From: an uncultured Clostridium sp.
Lineage (GTDB): Bacteria; Bacillota; Clostridia; Clostridiales; Clostridiaceae
NCBI RefSeq assembly: GCF_934754915.1
Contig: NZ_CAKVKB010000001.1
Span: 1 to 64,000 of the forward strand
Direction of reading: 5' to 3'
DNA: 64,000 nucleotides
Shown here: in pieces, positions 56,165 to 64,000 of the stretch
Layout of the letters: each line of letters starts with the position of its first letter
Position numbering within the stretch: position 1 is the first letter of the stretch
The notes under the pieces: model-generated
Database searches by the model: none
Told to the model about the DNA's origin: nothing
What the model saw: only the letters and a program-made list of their open reading frames with translations
Translations under genes and position numbers: made by a program

Positions 56165-57769
56165 TTATTTTTCAAGAGTTTTATATTTATTTATTATGTG
56201 TTCAGCTACTTTTATTCCATCAACTGCTGCCGAAATTATCCCTCCTGCAAATCCTGCACCTTCACCTGTAGGGTATAATCCTTCAACATTTACACTTTCT
56301 AATGTAGCATTTCTATGTATCCTCACTGGAGCTGATGTTCTTGTTTCAATTCCAGTAAGAACTGCATCATCATCTCCATAACCTTTTATTTTTTTATCAA
56401 AATTTTGAATCGCCTCTTTAAGTGCCTCTATTACATAAGATGGAAGACATTCTTTTAGTTCTTTAAACACATATCCAGCTGTATAACTTGGAGTAACTCT
56501 CCCAAGTTTAGTTGATACTCTATCCTTCATAAAATCACCAACAAGCTGTACTGGTGCCTTATAATCTCCTCCTCCTAATTTAAATGCAAGACTTTCATAA
56601 TGTCTTTGAAATTCCATTCCTCTAAGCGGTGAATCACCATCAAAATCTTCAGGATTAACAGTAACTACTAATGCTGAATTTGCATTAGCCAGATTTCTTG
56701 CATGATAACTCATTCCATTAGATACAAGTCTTCCTTCTTCAGATGCCGCTGCAACCACTACTCCTCCAGGACACATACAGAATGAATAAACACCTCTTTT
56801 TAATTTTTCACTTTGATATGTAAGTCTATAATCTGCTGCATGCAATTTAGGATGTTTATAATTTTCTCCATATTGACTTAAATTTATAATTTCTTGAGGA
56901 TGCTCAATTCTCACACCAATGGCAAATGCTTTTGCCTCCATGGAAATTCCCTGTTCATTAAGCATTTCATATGTATCTCTTGAACTATGTCCTATAGCTA
57001 AAACAAGAGCTTCACATGATTTCTTTTCTCCATTAACAATTATGCTCTTTAGTTTACCATTTTCATATTCTATTTTTTCTACTTTAGATGAAAAATTTAC
57101 TTCTCCTCCAAGCCTTTTGATTTCTTCTCTAATATTTTTCACAACACCTTTTAAAAGGTCTGTTCCCACATGTGCCTTAGTTTCATATTTTATCTCTTTA
57201 GGGGCACCACCTTTTATTAACTCATCAAGAACAAATGCACATCTAAAATCTTTTATTCTTGTAGTTAACTTTCCATCAGAAAAAGCACCTGCTCCTCCCT
57301 CACCAAATTGAACATTTGATTCAAGGTTCAATTTCCCAGTCTTCCAAAACTTATCCACAGTTTCTGTTCTTTTATCAACATCTTCCCCACGTTCATACAC
57401 AATTGGTTTATAACCTTCTCTTGCTAAAGTTAACGCTGCAAAAATTCCTGCTGGTCCAAATCCAACAACAACCGGCCTTGAATTCAATTCTAATTCACCT
57501 TTAGGAATTTCTTCTCTTTCTTTTATATTTTCAATTTTAACATCTTTATCATGAATCCTTGAAACAATCTTTTTTTCTTTATTACATAATACATCCACAC
57601 AATATGTAAACTTAATATCATTTTTCTTTCTGGCATCTATACTTTTCTTTACAATAATTATTTTATCTATTTCAGCTTCTGAGATTCTTAACTTTTTACA
57701 AATCTTTTTACCTAAAAGTTCTTCACCATCATCTAAACCTAAGTTTATATTATTTATTCTTATGGCCAT
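56165..57769 (-). CDS. FAD-dependent oxidoreductase of uncertain substrate
   Basis: The 534-residue flavoprotein has a glycine-rich dinucleotide motif PVVVGFGPAGIFAALTLAREGYKPIVYERG at about 102-131. LVLAIGHSSRDTYEMLNEQG near 255 and the C-terminal FAD loop YPTGEGAGFAGGIISAAVDGIKVAEHI are also present. The first 95 residues form a separate small domain. Related proteins are annotated as NAD(P)/FAD-dependent oxidoreductases or dehydrogenases without a proven reaction. It stands between cdaA-cdaR and ptb-buk on the same strand. Confidence 0.85.
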   Translation of the reverse strand: MAIRINNINLGLDDGEELLGKKICKKLRISEAEIDKIIIVKKSIDARKKNDIKFTYCVDVLCNKEKKIVSRIHDKDVKIENIKEREEIPKGELELNSRPVVVGFGPAGIFAALTLAREGYKPIVYERGEDVDKRTETVDKFWKTGKLNLESNVQFGEGGAGAFSDGKLTTRIKDFRCAFVLDELIKGGAPKEIKYETKAHVGTDLLKGVVKNIREEIKRLGGEVNFSSKVEKIEYENGKLKSIIVNGEKKSCEALVLAIGHSSRDTYEMLNEQGISMEAKAFAIGVRIEHPQEIINLSQYGENYKHPKLHAADYRLTYQSEKLKRGVYSFCMCPGGVVVAAASEEGRLVSNGMSYHARNLANANSALVVTVNPEDFDGDSPLRGMEFQRHYESLAFKLGGGDYKAPVQLVGDFMKDRVSTKLGRVTPSYTAGYVFKELKECLPSYVIEALKEAIQNFDKKIKGYGDDDAVLTGIETRTSAPVRIHRNATLESVNVEGLYPTGEGAGFAGGIISAAVDGIKVAEHIINKYKTLEK

Positions 57770-58070
57770 CTTATAATCACCGTTTTCCTTTCAATTTATA
57801 CAAAATAAGTTACATAATTATATCATAAATCGTTCATGCCTTGCATATACCCTCTATTCAAATAACAATAAGCTGTCAAATTTCTTTAATTGCTGTTTAG
57901 AAAAGTGTTGCTTTAATATTTTTATTAGAACTTATATCTCTGCAATAATTCAATCACAAAATAAACAGGGAGCTATAACATTAAATTGACTTTCTAATAT
58001 TCACTATCTGAATTTTTAAAATTAGATACTATATATTAGCATTGTCATTAATGCAATATCTCCCTTCTGA
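57770..58070. other. Intergenic region without a recognised gene
   Basis: These 301 bases between cdaR and the FAD oxidoreductase contain no credible frame. A short GCATT/AATGC dyad near 58038-58053 follows the cdaR stop but lacks a convincing T-run. No promoter stands out. Confidence 0.4.
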
Positions 58071-59303
58071 TTATTGTTCAGTTTTCTTTTTAATAACAAC
58101 TTCCACATTGTCAGAAACGCTTATAACTGCTGTAGTCGGTGTTTTAAATGATACGTCTGCTTTATAAGAATATGTTCCTTCTTGTGTAATTGTAGATAAA
58201 TCCAAAACTGCTTGTAATGAATTTTCGTTTATCTTATCAAGCTCTGTCTGAGTTCCAGAAACAGTAACATTAATCTTTTCTGTTGAGGATTCCATGTTAA
58301 ATTCCTCTTTTAAATTATTGTATTGAACTGGTACACTTAGAGTTTTAGTTACATTTTCTTCATTTTTCAATACTATATTTACCTTTACAGAATTCTGTCC
58401 ATTAACAGTAGTAATTCCTTCTGGTAAAACCAATTTTACATTTAATTCAGTTGATTGACTTAAACTTGATATATCTATCATTTCTGTATCAATAGACTGT
58501 ATGTTTTTTAAAACATCATTATTTCCTGTTATGTTAACATATTCAGAATCCAATTTTTGTCCTTCTAGTATAAGTCCAGGCTTAAGATTTCCTGATGTTT
58601 TTAAATTTATAGGAACATTCTTACTATTTGAAATCTGAACTGACAGTTTAGCTGTAGTAATGTCTGATTTTATTCCTGTAATTTCATTCCCTAATGAATC
58701 TATAAATTTTATATTATAATTATTTTCAAAATCCTTTGATATTTCATTTTCTTCTCCGTCAATTACAGCTGAATCAACTTTTTCAACTTTACTTTTTGCA
58801 CCTTTAATTGTAACTGTATTAGGGATTATCTTTTTACTCGATTCATATACATTGCTCTTATAATTGAGTTTTACTCTTGATTGTATATTGACTTCCTTAC
58901 TGATTATTTCTTCTAAATTTACTTTTATCCCTAAAAATCCATTGTTTTTAATATTTATATTTTCCGGATAGCTTATAACTTGAACTGGTATTGTATTCTC
59001 TCCTGACTTCAATGCATATGTTGACATATCCGCTACCACTTTAAAATCTTCTGGTTTTACTCTTATAACTTCTGTTGATGGTCCTTCAAGTTTTAAATCA
59101 ACTGTATAATTCTGATCTCCTGAAATCGCAAGATTAGAAGATTCAAGATTTTCTAAATTAACAAGTTCCACAGGAATACTTTTAACTTCATATGTTCTTA
59201 CAGGATTCTCAACAGTAGATATATATATCCATAAACAGGTTGAAAGTAACAAACATATTATTTTAGGTATTAAGGTTTTATTTTTATTTTTGACTTTATC
59301 CAT
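58071..59303 (-). CDS. cdaR: YbbR-domain protein CdaR, regulator of CdaA
   Basis: The 410-residue protein has one N-terminal membrane anchor (LIPKIICLLLSTCLWIYISTVENP) followed by about four extracytoplasmic YbbR repeats (each of the type YEVKSIPVELVNL, VNIQSRVKLNYKS, VPINLKTSGNLKPG, LSVPVQYNN). CdaR binds and modulates the diadenylate cyclase CdaA. Its start overlaps cdaA by 34 bases, so the two are translated together. Confidence 0.93.
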   Translation of the reverse strand: MDKVKNKNKTLIPKIICLLLSTCLWIYISTVENPVRTYEVKSIPVELVNLENLESSNLAISGDQNYTVDLKLEGPSTEVIRVKPEDFKVVADMSTYALKSGENTIPVQVISYPENINIKNNGFLGIKVNLEEIISKEVNIQSRVKLNYKSNVYESSKKIIPNTVTIKGAKSKVEKVDSAVIDGEENEISKDFENNYNIKFIDSLGNEITGIKSDITTAKLSVQISNSKNVPINLKTSGNLKPGLILEGQKLDSEYVNITGNNDVLKNIQSIDTEMIDISSLSQSTELNVKLVLPEGITTVNGQNSVKVNIVLKNEENVTKTLSVPVQYNNLKEEFNMESSTEKINVTVSGTQTELDKINENSLQAVLDLSTITQEGTYSYKADVSFKTPTTAVISVSDNVEVVIKKKTEQ

Positions 59304-60133
59304 AAATTCACCTTCTCCCTAACTGTCTTAACTCTTTTTTTACTCTTAGATCTGTTTTCGATTATTTTTATTAAAACAGTTTTTAATCTGTCTCTTTCAT
59401 AATCCCTTGTTATTTTCCCATTCATAGCCAATGATATTGTTCCTGTCTCCTCAGATACAATTATTATTAATGCATCTGAGACTTCTGATAATCCAATACC
59501 TGCTCTATGCCTTGTTCCAAGTTTTTTATTTATAGTATTGTTAGTTGTTAATGGCAAAAAGCATCCTGATGCTGCTATTCTGTCATTTCTTATTATAGTA
59601 GCACCATCATGAAGTGGTGTATTAACTACAAATATATTTTCAAGAAGATTTGAGGTTATATTTGCATCTAATAATGTTCCTGTCGATATTATTTCATTTA
59701 ATCCTGTACTTTGCTCTATTACGATAAGTGCACCTGTTTTACTTTTTGATAAATTATCTACTGCATATGTAATCTCACTCATTATTTTCTCTAAGACTTC
59801 TTCATTTTGAATACCGTGCATATCATCAAACGCAGATCTTCCCAAATGTTCAAGGGCCCTTCTAATCTCAGGCTGAAAAATTATCACTACTGATAAAACT
59901 CCTATTGTCAATGTTTTATTAAGTATAAAATAAAGCATATCTAATTTCAAAAGATAACTTATTGGTATTAGAACTCCTATTAGCAATATTCCCTTTAATA
60001 ACTGTTCTGCTCTTGTTTCTCTTATAAGCATATATCCTTTATAAAATATATATGATACTACTAATATATCTAAAATAGACCACAAAGACATATGTGAAAA
60101 GCCTTTACCAACTATATTTAATAATTCCTGCAT
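59270..60133 (-). CDS. cdaA: Diadenylate cyclase CdaA
   Basis: About 287 residues from ATG 60133, which follows AGAGGGGTGAAAAA; the in-frame ATG at 60175 lacks a ribosome site. Three N-terminal membrane helices are followed by the DAC domain with the catalytic DGA motif (D176-A178, PLHDGATII) and RHR motif (R208-R210, GTRHRAGIGLSE). It makes the second messenger c-di-AMP, which governs potassium and osmolyte balance and wall homeostasis. It is paired with cdaR. glmM, often next in this operon, is 20 kb away here. Confidence 0.96.
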   Translation of the reverse strand: MQELLNIVGKGFSHMSLWSILDILVVSYIFYKGYMLIRETRAEQLLKGILLIGVLIPISYLLKLDMLYFILNKTLTIGVLSVVIIFQPEIRRALEHLGRSAFDDMHGIQNEEVLEKIMSEITYAVDNLSKSKTGALIVIEQSTGLNEIISTGTLLDANITSNLLENIFVVNTPLHDGATIIRNDRIAASGCFLPLTTNNTINKKLGTRHRAGIGLSEVSDALIIIVSEETGTISLAMNGKITRDYERDRLKTVLIKIIENRSKSKKRVKTVREKVNLWIKSKIKIKP

Positions 60134-60352
60134 TTTTTCACCCCTCTTCTCATCTTCATTAAAATTATACAACAAATATTATTCTATTACATATAAGCCA
60201 ATACACTATTTTATTACTTTTTAATTATTTTTATCCTAATTTTTTATTACGGATACAAAACTCGTTTGAAATAGCAATAAATCAATTCATGTATATAATT
60301 ACTTTCTCTGGTAATAATATTATTTGTCGCACTATACTAAAGGAGGTTTTTT

Positions 60353-60949
60353 ATGAAAAAGACATGTAGTATTTTTGTAATTGCTTTAATACTATATATT
60401 TCTGCTATTAATATTAGACCAGTTTATGCTGACACTTTAAGTGAGACTCTTAATAAAAATTTAAATGTCAATCTTGTAGAAAATTTTTTAATTGAAAATA
60501 TACAATGCACATTAGAAAACATTCAAGAAACAGATAACGTTTTAGAAGTTTTTAAACATGATAATCAACAATTATATATAACAGGAGAAGATATAGAATT
60601 AATGGCAAAACTGGTCTCGGCAGAAAGTATTGGTGAACCATATGATGGAAAAGTTGCAGTTGCATCAGTAGTATTGAATCGTACTCTTGATCCTAGCTTT
60701 CCTAATACAATAAAAGATGTAATATTTCAAAAAAATGCATTTTCATGTGTTAGAAATGGTCAAATAAATGCTAATGCAAATCAAGATTGTTATAATGCTG
60801 TTTATGATGCAATTAAAGGTCATGATCCTACTAATCAAGCTTTATTTTTCTATAATCCAAGTACTGCAACATGTAATTGGATGAAACAAACTCCTAAATT
60901 TAATAAAACTACAATAGGTCATCATACTTTCTTTAAAATTAAAAACTAA
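60353..60949 (+). CDS. Secreted SleB/CwlJ-type cell wall hydrolase
   Basis: The 198-residue protein has a signal peptide (MKKTCSIFVIALILYISAI, cleavage near VYA-D) and a C-terminal hydrolase_2 domain: DIELMAKLVSAESIGEPYDGKVAVASVVLNRTL with the catalytic Glu, then AFSCVRNGQIN and ALFFYNPSTATCNWM. SleB/CwlJ enzymes degrade peptidoglycan, typically the spore cortex during germination. The protein lacks a separate peptidoglycan-binding repeat. AAAGGAGG precedes the start. It is one of the two plus-strand genes here, monocistronic, and convergent with iadA. Confidence 0.9.
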   Translation: MKKTCSIFVIALILYISAINIRPVYADTLSETLNKNLNVNLVENFLIENIQCTLENIQETDNVLEVFKHDNQQLYITGEDIELMAKLVSAESIGEPYDGKVAVASVVLNRTLDPSFPNTIKDVIFQKNAFSCVRNGQINANANQDCYNAVYDAIKGHDPTNQALFFYNPSTATCNWMKQTPKFNKTTIGHHTFFKIKN

Positions 60950-60968
60950 TTATTAAGTTTTTTTCATT

Positions 60969-61038
60969 ATCTGAATCTGTTATCAATAAATAATAAACTA
61001 AGCTTTTTAGTTTTTAATTATTGATACATGATTCAGAT
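60969..61038. terminator. Long bidirectional terminator between sleB-like and iadA
   Basis: Nested arms ATCTGAATC/GATTCAGAT (60969-60977, 61030-61038), ATCAATAA/TTATTGAT and AAACTAA/TTAGTTT form a long hairpin between two convergent genes. Confidence 0.8.
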
Positions 61039-61088
61039 TTCTTTAATTATCTTCACACTAGTTATACATAACTTTATTCAGTATTTTT

Positions 61089-62261
61089 CTACTCAAATGT
61101 TCCTTTTATAACTGCCTTTCCTTTTTCAACAACTATAATTCCTTTTGAAAAAACATATTCTATATCCATATTTTTTTCATCTACAATTATAATATCAGCA
61201 TCCTTTTCTGTTTCAATTCTTCCTTTATTATTTAATTTTAACAAGTCCGCTACATTAGATGTAACTACTGCAACTGCTGTTTCTATTGGAACTTTATATT
61301 CAATAACAGCATTTTTTACTTCCCTATATAATGATGAAACCGAACATATTCCTAACCCTGAAAGCTTTCCATTTTTATCAAACCTAGGCATACTTCCATT
61401 ACCATCAGAAGAAAAAGTTATATGACTGCTGTTTAATCCTGCATCTAAAAATCTCTTTAACCCCTCTGAAGCTCTAAGTTCACCATTTTCCATATGTTCT
61501 AAATCACAACTTGTTGTTAAATCAATATAGCCACCCTTTTTAACATATTCGAGACCATTTTCAAATAATTTACTGTTCCTATTTATATGCGTTGGAAGTA
61601 ACTGTTCTGGAGGTATTTCTGTTTCTTCTATCAAGCGAAATAGATACTTAAGTTTTTTCATTCCTTCTCCTAAATGAACATTAACAATTCCAGATTTACC
61701 AGATAACAATCCACCAACTCTACTTTGAGCTACCAAATTTACAAAATCATCAAAGCTTGGCTGTGAACTTCTATGATCTGATAATGCTATCTCTCCTACA
61801 CCTATTATCTCATCAATAAGCATAAGATCACCTTTAATAGAATCAGTTGTTGTTTTTACGGGCACCTCATAAGATCCTGTATATGCATACGCACTTATTC
61901 CTTCTTCTTTTAAAGCCTTTACTTTTGCAATCAAAGATCTCATATTTCTGCATATTCCGTCAGTTCCAATACATCCTACAACAGATGTTATTCCATTTTC
62001 TATCAAACTTGATAATTGTATTTCAGGTGTTCTAGTATGATATCCACCCTCACCACCACCTCCATTTATATGAACATGAGAATCTATAAAACCTGGAAAC
62101 ATTAATTTTCCTTTCCCATCAACTACTTTTATATTTATTGGCATATCTTGAACATTAATATTTTCATAAATTCCTTCTATTTTACTTCCTGCAATTAATA
62201 CATCTTTAATTCCTATATAATCTGGAGCATATACCCTGCATCCTTTTATCAAATATATCAT
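61089..62261 (-). CDS. iadA: Isoaspartyl dipeptidase
   Basis: The 390-residue amidohydrolase releases isoaspartate from dipeptides during turnover of damaged proteins. Metal ligands are visible in FPGFIDSHVHINGGGGEGG (HxH), LPTHINRN (His) and HITFSSDGNGSMPRF (Asp). ARG/YTGSYEVP and GEIALSDHRSS blocks are typical of the family. Length is standard (about 390). The ATG follows GGAGGAAAGTAAATTAA. It looks monocistronic. Confidence 0.94.
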   Translation of the reverse strand: MIYLIKGCRVYAPDYIGIKDVLIAGSKIEGIYENINVQDMPINIKVVDGKGKLMFPGFIDSHVHINGGGGEGGYHTRTPEIQLSSLIENGITSVVGCIGTDGICRNMRSLIAKVKALKEEGISAYAYTGSYEVPVKTTTDSIKGDLMLIDEIIGVGEIALSDHRSSQPSFDDFVNLVAQSRVGGLLSGKSGIVNVHLGEGMKKLKYLFRLIEETEIPPEQLLPTHINRNSKLFENGLEYVKKGGYIDLTTSCDLEHMENGELRASEGLKRFLDAGLNSSHITFSSDGNGSMPRFDKNGKLSGLGICSVSSLYREVKNAVIEYKVPIETAVAVVTSNVADLLKLNNKGRIETEKDADIIIVDEKNMDIEYVFSKGIIVVEKGKAVIKGTFE

Positions 62262-62339
62262 TTAATTTACTTTCCTCCATATATTAAAATTTAAAGTTAT
62301 ACTTAGCTTATCCTCATTTTTAATTAATATAACAAAAGG

Positions 62340-62433
62340 AACTGTCGCATTGAAAAATTAGCTACTATATACAGCATATTAATCAAGTTGCTTGATACTA
62401 TATATGGTATGATTTAATTTTTATGCGACAGTT
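62340..62433. mobile_element. MITE-like palindromic element
   Basis: AACTGTCGCAT (62340-62350) and ATGCGACAGTT (62423-62433) are perfect 11-bp terminal inverted repeats, extended inward by AAAAATTA/TAATTTTT. The centre contains ATCAAG-TTG-CTTGAT. The whole 94 bp can fold into one hairpin. The ACTGTCGCA-type terminus resembles those of some clostridial insertion sequences, suggesting a non-autonomous derivative. Flanking duplications are not clear. Confidence 0.5.
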
Positions 62434-62499
62434 TCTTATATATGTTTCAATAATAAAACTACATAATAATTAAAGAAATCTTAAAAAGCTTTCATCCTT

Positions 62500-62526
62500 C
62501 ATTGTCAATTGTTCATTGTACATTGT
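62500..62526. repeat. Short CATTGT repeat cluster
   Basis: CATTGT occurs at 62500, 62514 and 62521 with related spacers (TCAATTGTTCATTGTACATTG). It lies just downstream of the TPR gene. Similar iterated stretches are frequent in intergenic DNA of low-GC Firmicutes; no function is evident. Confidence 0.4.
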
Positions 62527-62543
62527 TAATTTGAATATATATA

Positions 62544-63839
62544 TTAATTTAATAGTTGATTTATACGATCATTTATATACATTGAATTTGGATATTTATC
62601 AACCAATTCCTTTGCATATTGTTTTCCCATATCCTTGTTTGTAGGAGTTGTCAAAAGTGCTAATTCATATAAAACTCCTTCTATATATGATCCTTTTGGA
62701 TATAAATTATAGTATTCCTTATATAATGTTAATGCCTGTGCATTATCATCAAGCTGTGAAGCTGTACTTCCTCTATAAAAAAGAATATGTTCCTTTAAAT
62801 AGCTTTCATCACAATATTTATATGCTTTTTCTAGATATTTTTGTGCAGAATTATAATTTTGATTGTTGAAATACCATACTCCAAATTCATAAAATTTAGA
62901 AACCCCATCTGTCTCCAATGTTTTAACAGCTTTATTGTATAAATCTAAATCGTCCTGTGAAAGACTATTCTTATCTACTCCTGTTATTTCATCATATAAC
63001 TTGTCTACATCTTTATCTTGTAATGACTTTGTTACTTCATCTTTATTAAATTCAATAACTTTTTTCTCATTATCTTCACTATTTTCTTTTGAATCACTAT
63101 TCTCTGAACTATTTGTTTCTTCTGATTCATTTGAATCTTTTTCTAAATTCTCAGTATCATTTTCACTATTATTTTTTTCTTCATTTAAAACAGTATAGTC
63201 ATTCTTTTCAGATGTATTATTCAATATTACCTTTTTATATATAAAATATCCAGCTAAACACAACGAACTAATGATAAACAAAACAGTAATTACTGACAAT
63301 AATCTTTTAGATAGATTATGCGTATCTGAATATATTCCCAATTTAATTAATTCATTTTTTACTTTATTAGCTGTTACAGCTTCATTATCTGTCATTAAAG
63401 CCCTATCTACATATTCCTTTGCTCTATAATTATCTCCTTTACGTTGATAACACATAGCTATCCCAGTATTAACTTTAATTGAATTGAAATCACTCTTTGC
63501 ACATTCATTAAAAAGCATAAGTGCTTTATCTATATTCATATTTCTCAAATTATATTCGGCATCTTTATAAATCTTTAATCTTTCTTCATCACTTTCACAA
63601 TCTTCAATATATTTTCTTGCCATATTATCTTTATTAATATCATAATTTAACTTCCATACAGTTCTAGCTTCTTTTAATAACCCCTTTTGATATAAAATAA
63701 GCCCCTTTAAATTTAATATTTCGGAAGCACCTAAATCCTCACCAAGTATCTTTTCACAAATTTCTAATGCTTTATTAATACTTCCACTGCTATAGAAATC
63801 CATAGCTTTATTGTATAACCTTGTCCATATGTTATCCAT
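62544..63839 (-). CDS. Membrane-anchored TPR protein
   Basis: The 431-residue protein has N-terminal TPR-like helical repeats (about 1-165, such as ALEICEKILGEDLGASEILNLKGLILYQKG) and a membrane helix at about 181-205 (LLSVITVLFIISSLCLAGYFIYKK). A low-complexity acidic Ser/Asn/Glu linker (about 215-262) leads to C-terminal TPRs (AQKYLEKAYKYCDESYLKEHILFYRGSTASQL). It therefore has repeats on both membrane sides. It likely scaffolds a protein assembly; the partner is unknown. AAGGGGATTATTT precedes the start. Confidence 0.8.
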   Translation of the reverse strand: MDNIWTRLYNKAMDFYSSGSINKALEICEKILGEDLGASEILNLKGLILYQKGLLKEARTVWKLNYDINKDNMARKYIEDCESDEERLKIYKDAEYNLRNMNIDKALMLFNECAKSDFNSIKVNTGIAMCYQRKGDNYRAKEYVDRALMTDNEAVTANKVKNELIKLGIYSDTHNLSKRLLSVITVLFIISSLCLAGYFIYKKVILNNTSEKNDYTVLNEEKNNSENDTENLEKDSNESEETNSSENSDSKENSEDNEKKVIEFNKDEVTKSLQDKDVDKLYDEITGVDKNSLSQDDLDLYNKAVKTLETDGVSKFYEFGVWYFNNQNYNSAQKYLEKAYKYCDESYLKEHILFYRGSTASQLDDNAQALTLYKEYYNLYPKGSYIEGVLYELALLTTPTNKDMGKQYAKELVDKYPNSMYINDRINQLLN

Positions 63840-63904
63840 AAATAATCCCCTTATTATTTCAAATAAATCACATAATATTATTATATCCTATTTTCATCCA
63901 TTAT

Positions 63905-63938
63905 AAAATGGCTACCCTAATTTAAGGATAGCCATTTT
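63905..63938. terminator. Intrinsic terminator near the window end
   Basis: AAAATGGCTA (63905-63914) and TAGCCATTTT (63929-63938) are perfect arms, with T-runs fitting either strand. It probably ends a gene upstream of the TPR gene beyond the window. Nothing else is visible from 63939 to 64000. Confidence 0.7.
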
Positions 63939-64000
63939 TAACACAATATAAATTATGTTTCTAATTGTCATGTAAAATATTATTCTTGTTCTAACATTAT

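Overview
The window is very AT-rich. Its gene content points to a saccharolytic, butyrate-forming Clostridium (C. beijerinckii / C. butyricum-like; this is inference from content, not a database match). Supporting items are a ptb-buk pair, cdaA-cdaR with glmM and glmS, a glmS ribozyme, a SleB-type hydrolase and strong AGGAGG ribosome sites. Nearly all genes lie on the minus strand. No tRNA, rRNA or CRISPR array is visible.

Region 1 (1-9049) is the glmS-proximal end of a Tn7-like transposon. It carries tnsA-tnsB-tnsC-[GIY-YIG protein]-tnsD-tnsE plus the start of one cargo gene that runs off the window. The right end is readable to the base: four overlapping 20-bp TnsB-type repeats end in ACA at 9049, 24 bp past the glmS stop codon, which is the classical attTn7 position. 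A hairpin terminator and a dyad lie between that end and tnsA.

Region 2 (9050-18376) holds glmS with its self-cleaving ribozyme leader. The ribozyme's P1 arm is expanded by a duplicated 41-nt hairpin. Next comes an RND-type tripartite exporter (TolC-like protein, RND pump, adaptor lipoprotein), divergent from a MarR regulator across a 41-bp palindrome.

Region 3 (18378-29354) is an alpha-glucan/maltodextrin regulon: MalEFG-type ABC transporter, MalQ, a LacI-type regulator, a GH13 alpha-glucosidase, a PTS EIICB and an EEP-family hydrolase. Four near-identical LacI-type operators and two matching promoters tie it together.

Region 4 (29375-37342) is the branched-chain amino-acid operon ilvN-leuC-leuD-leuB-ilvD-ilvB behind a T-box-like leader. 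ilvC stands alone at 51.5 kb, and leuA is not in the window.

Region 5 (37519-49832) contains glmM, a YerC-type regulator, an AIM24 protein, an S41-protease-like lipoprotein, a LanFEG/Bcr-type ABC exporter with its own two-component system, a possible 20-residue peptide gene, and a chemoreceptor with an attenuator-like leader.

Region 6 (50025-64000) contains trmO, a MerR/GyrI-type regulator, ilvC, a GH74 xyloglucanase remnant, buk and ptb, a large FAD oxidoreductase, cdaR-cdaA (c-di-AMP synthesis), a SleB-like hydrolase, iadA, a MITE-like palindrome and a membrane TPR protein.
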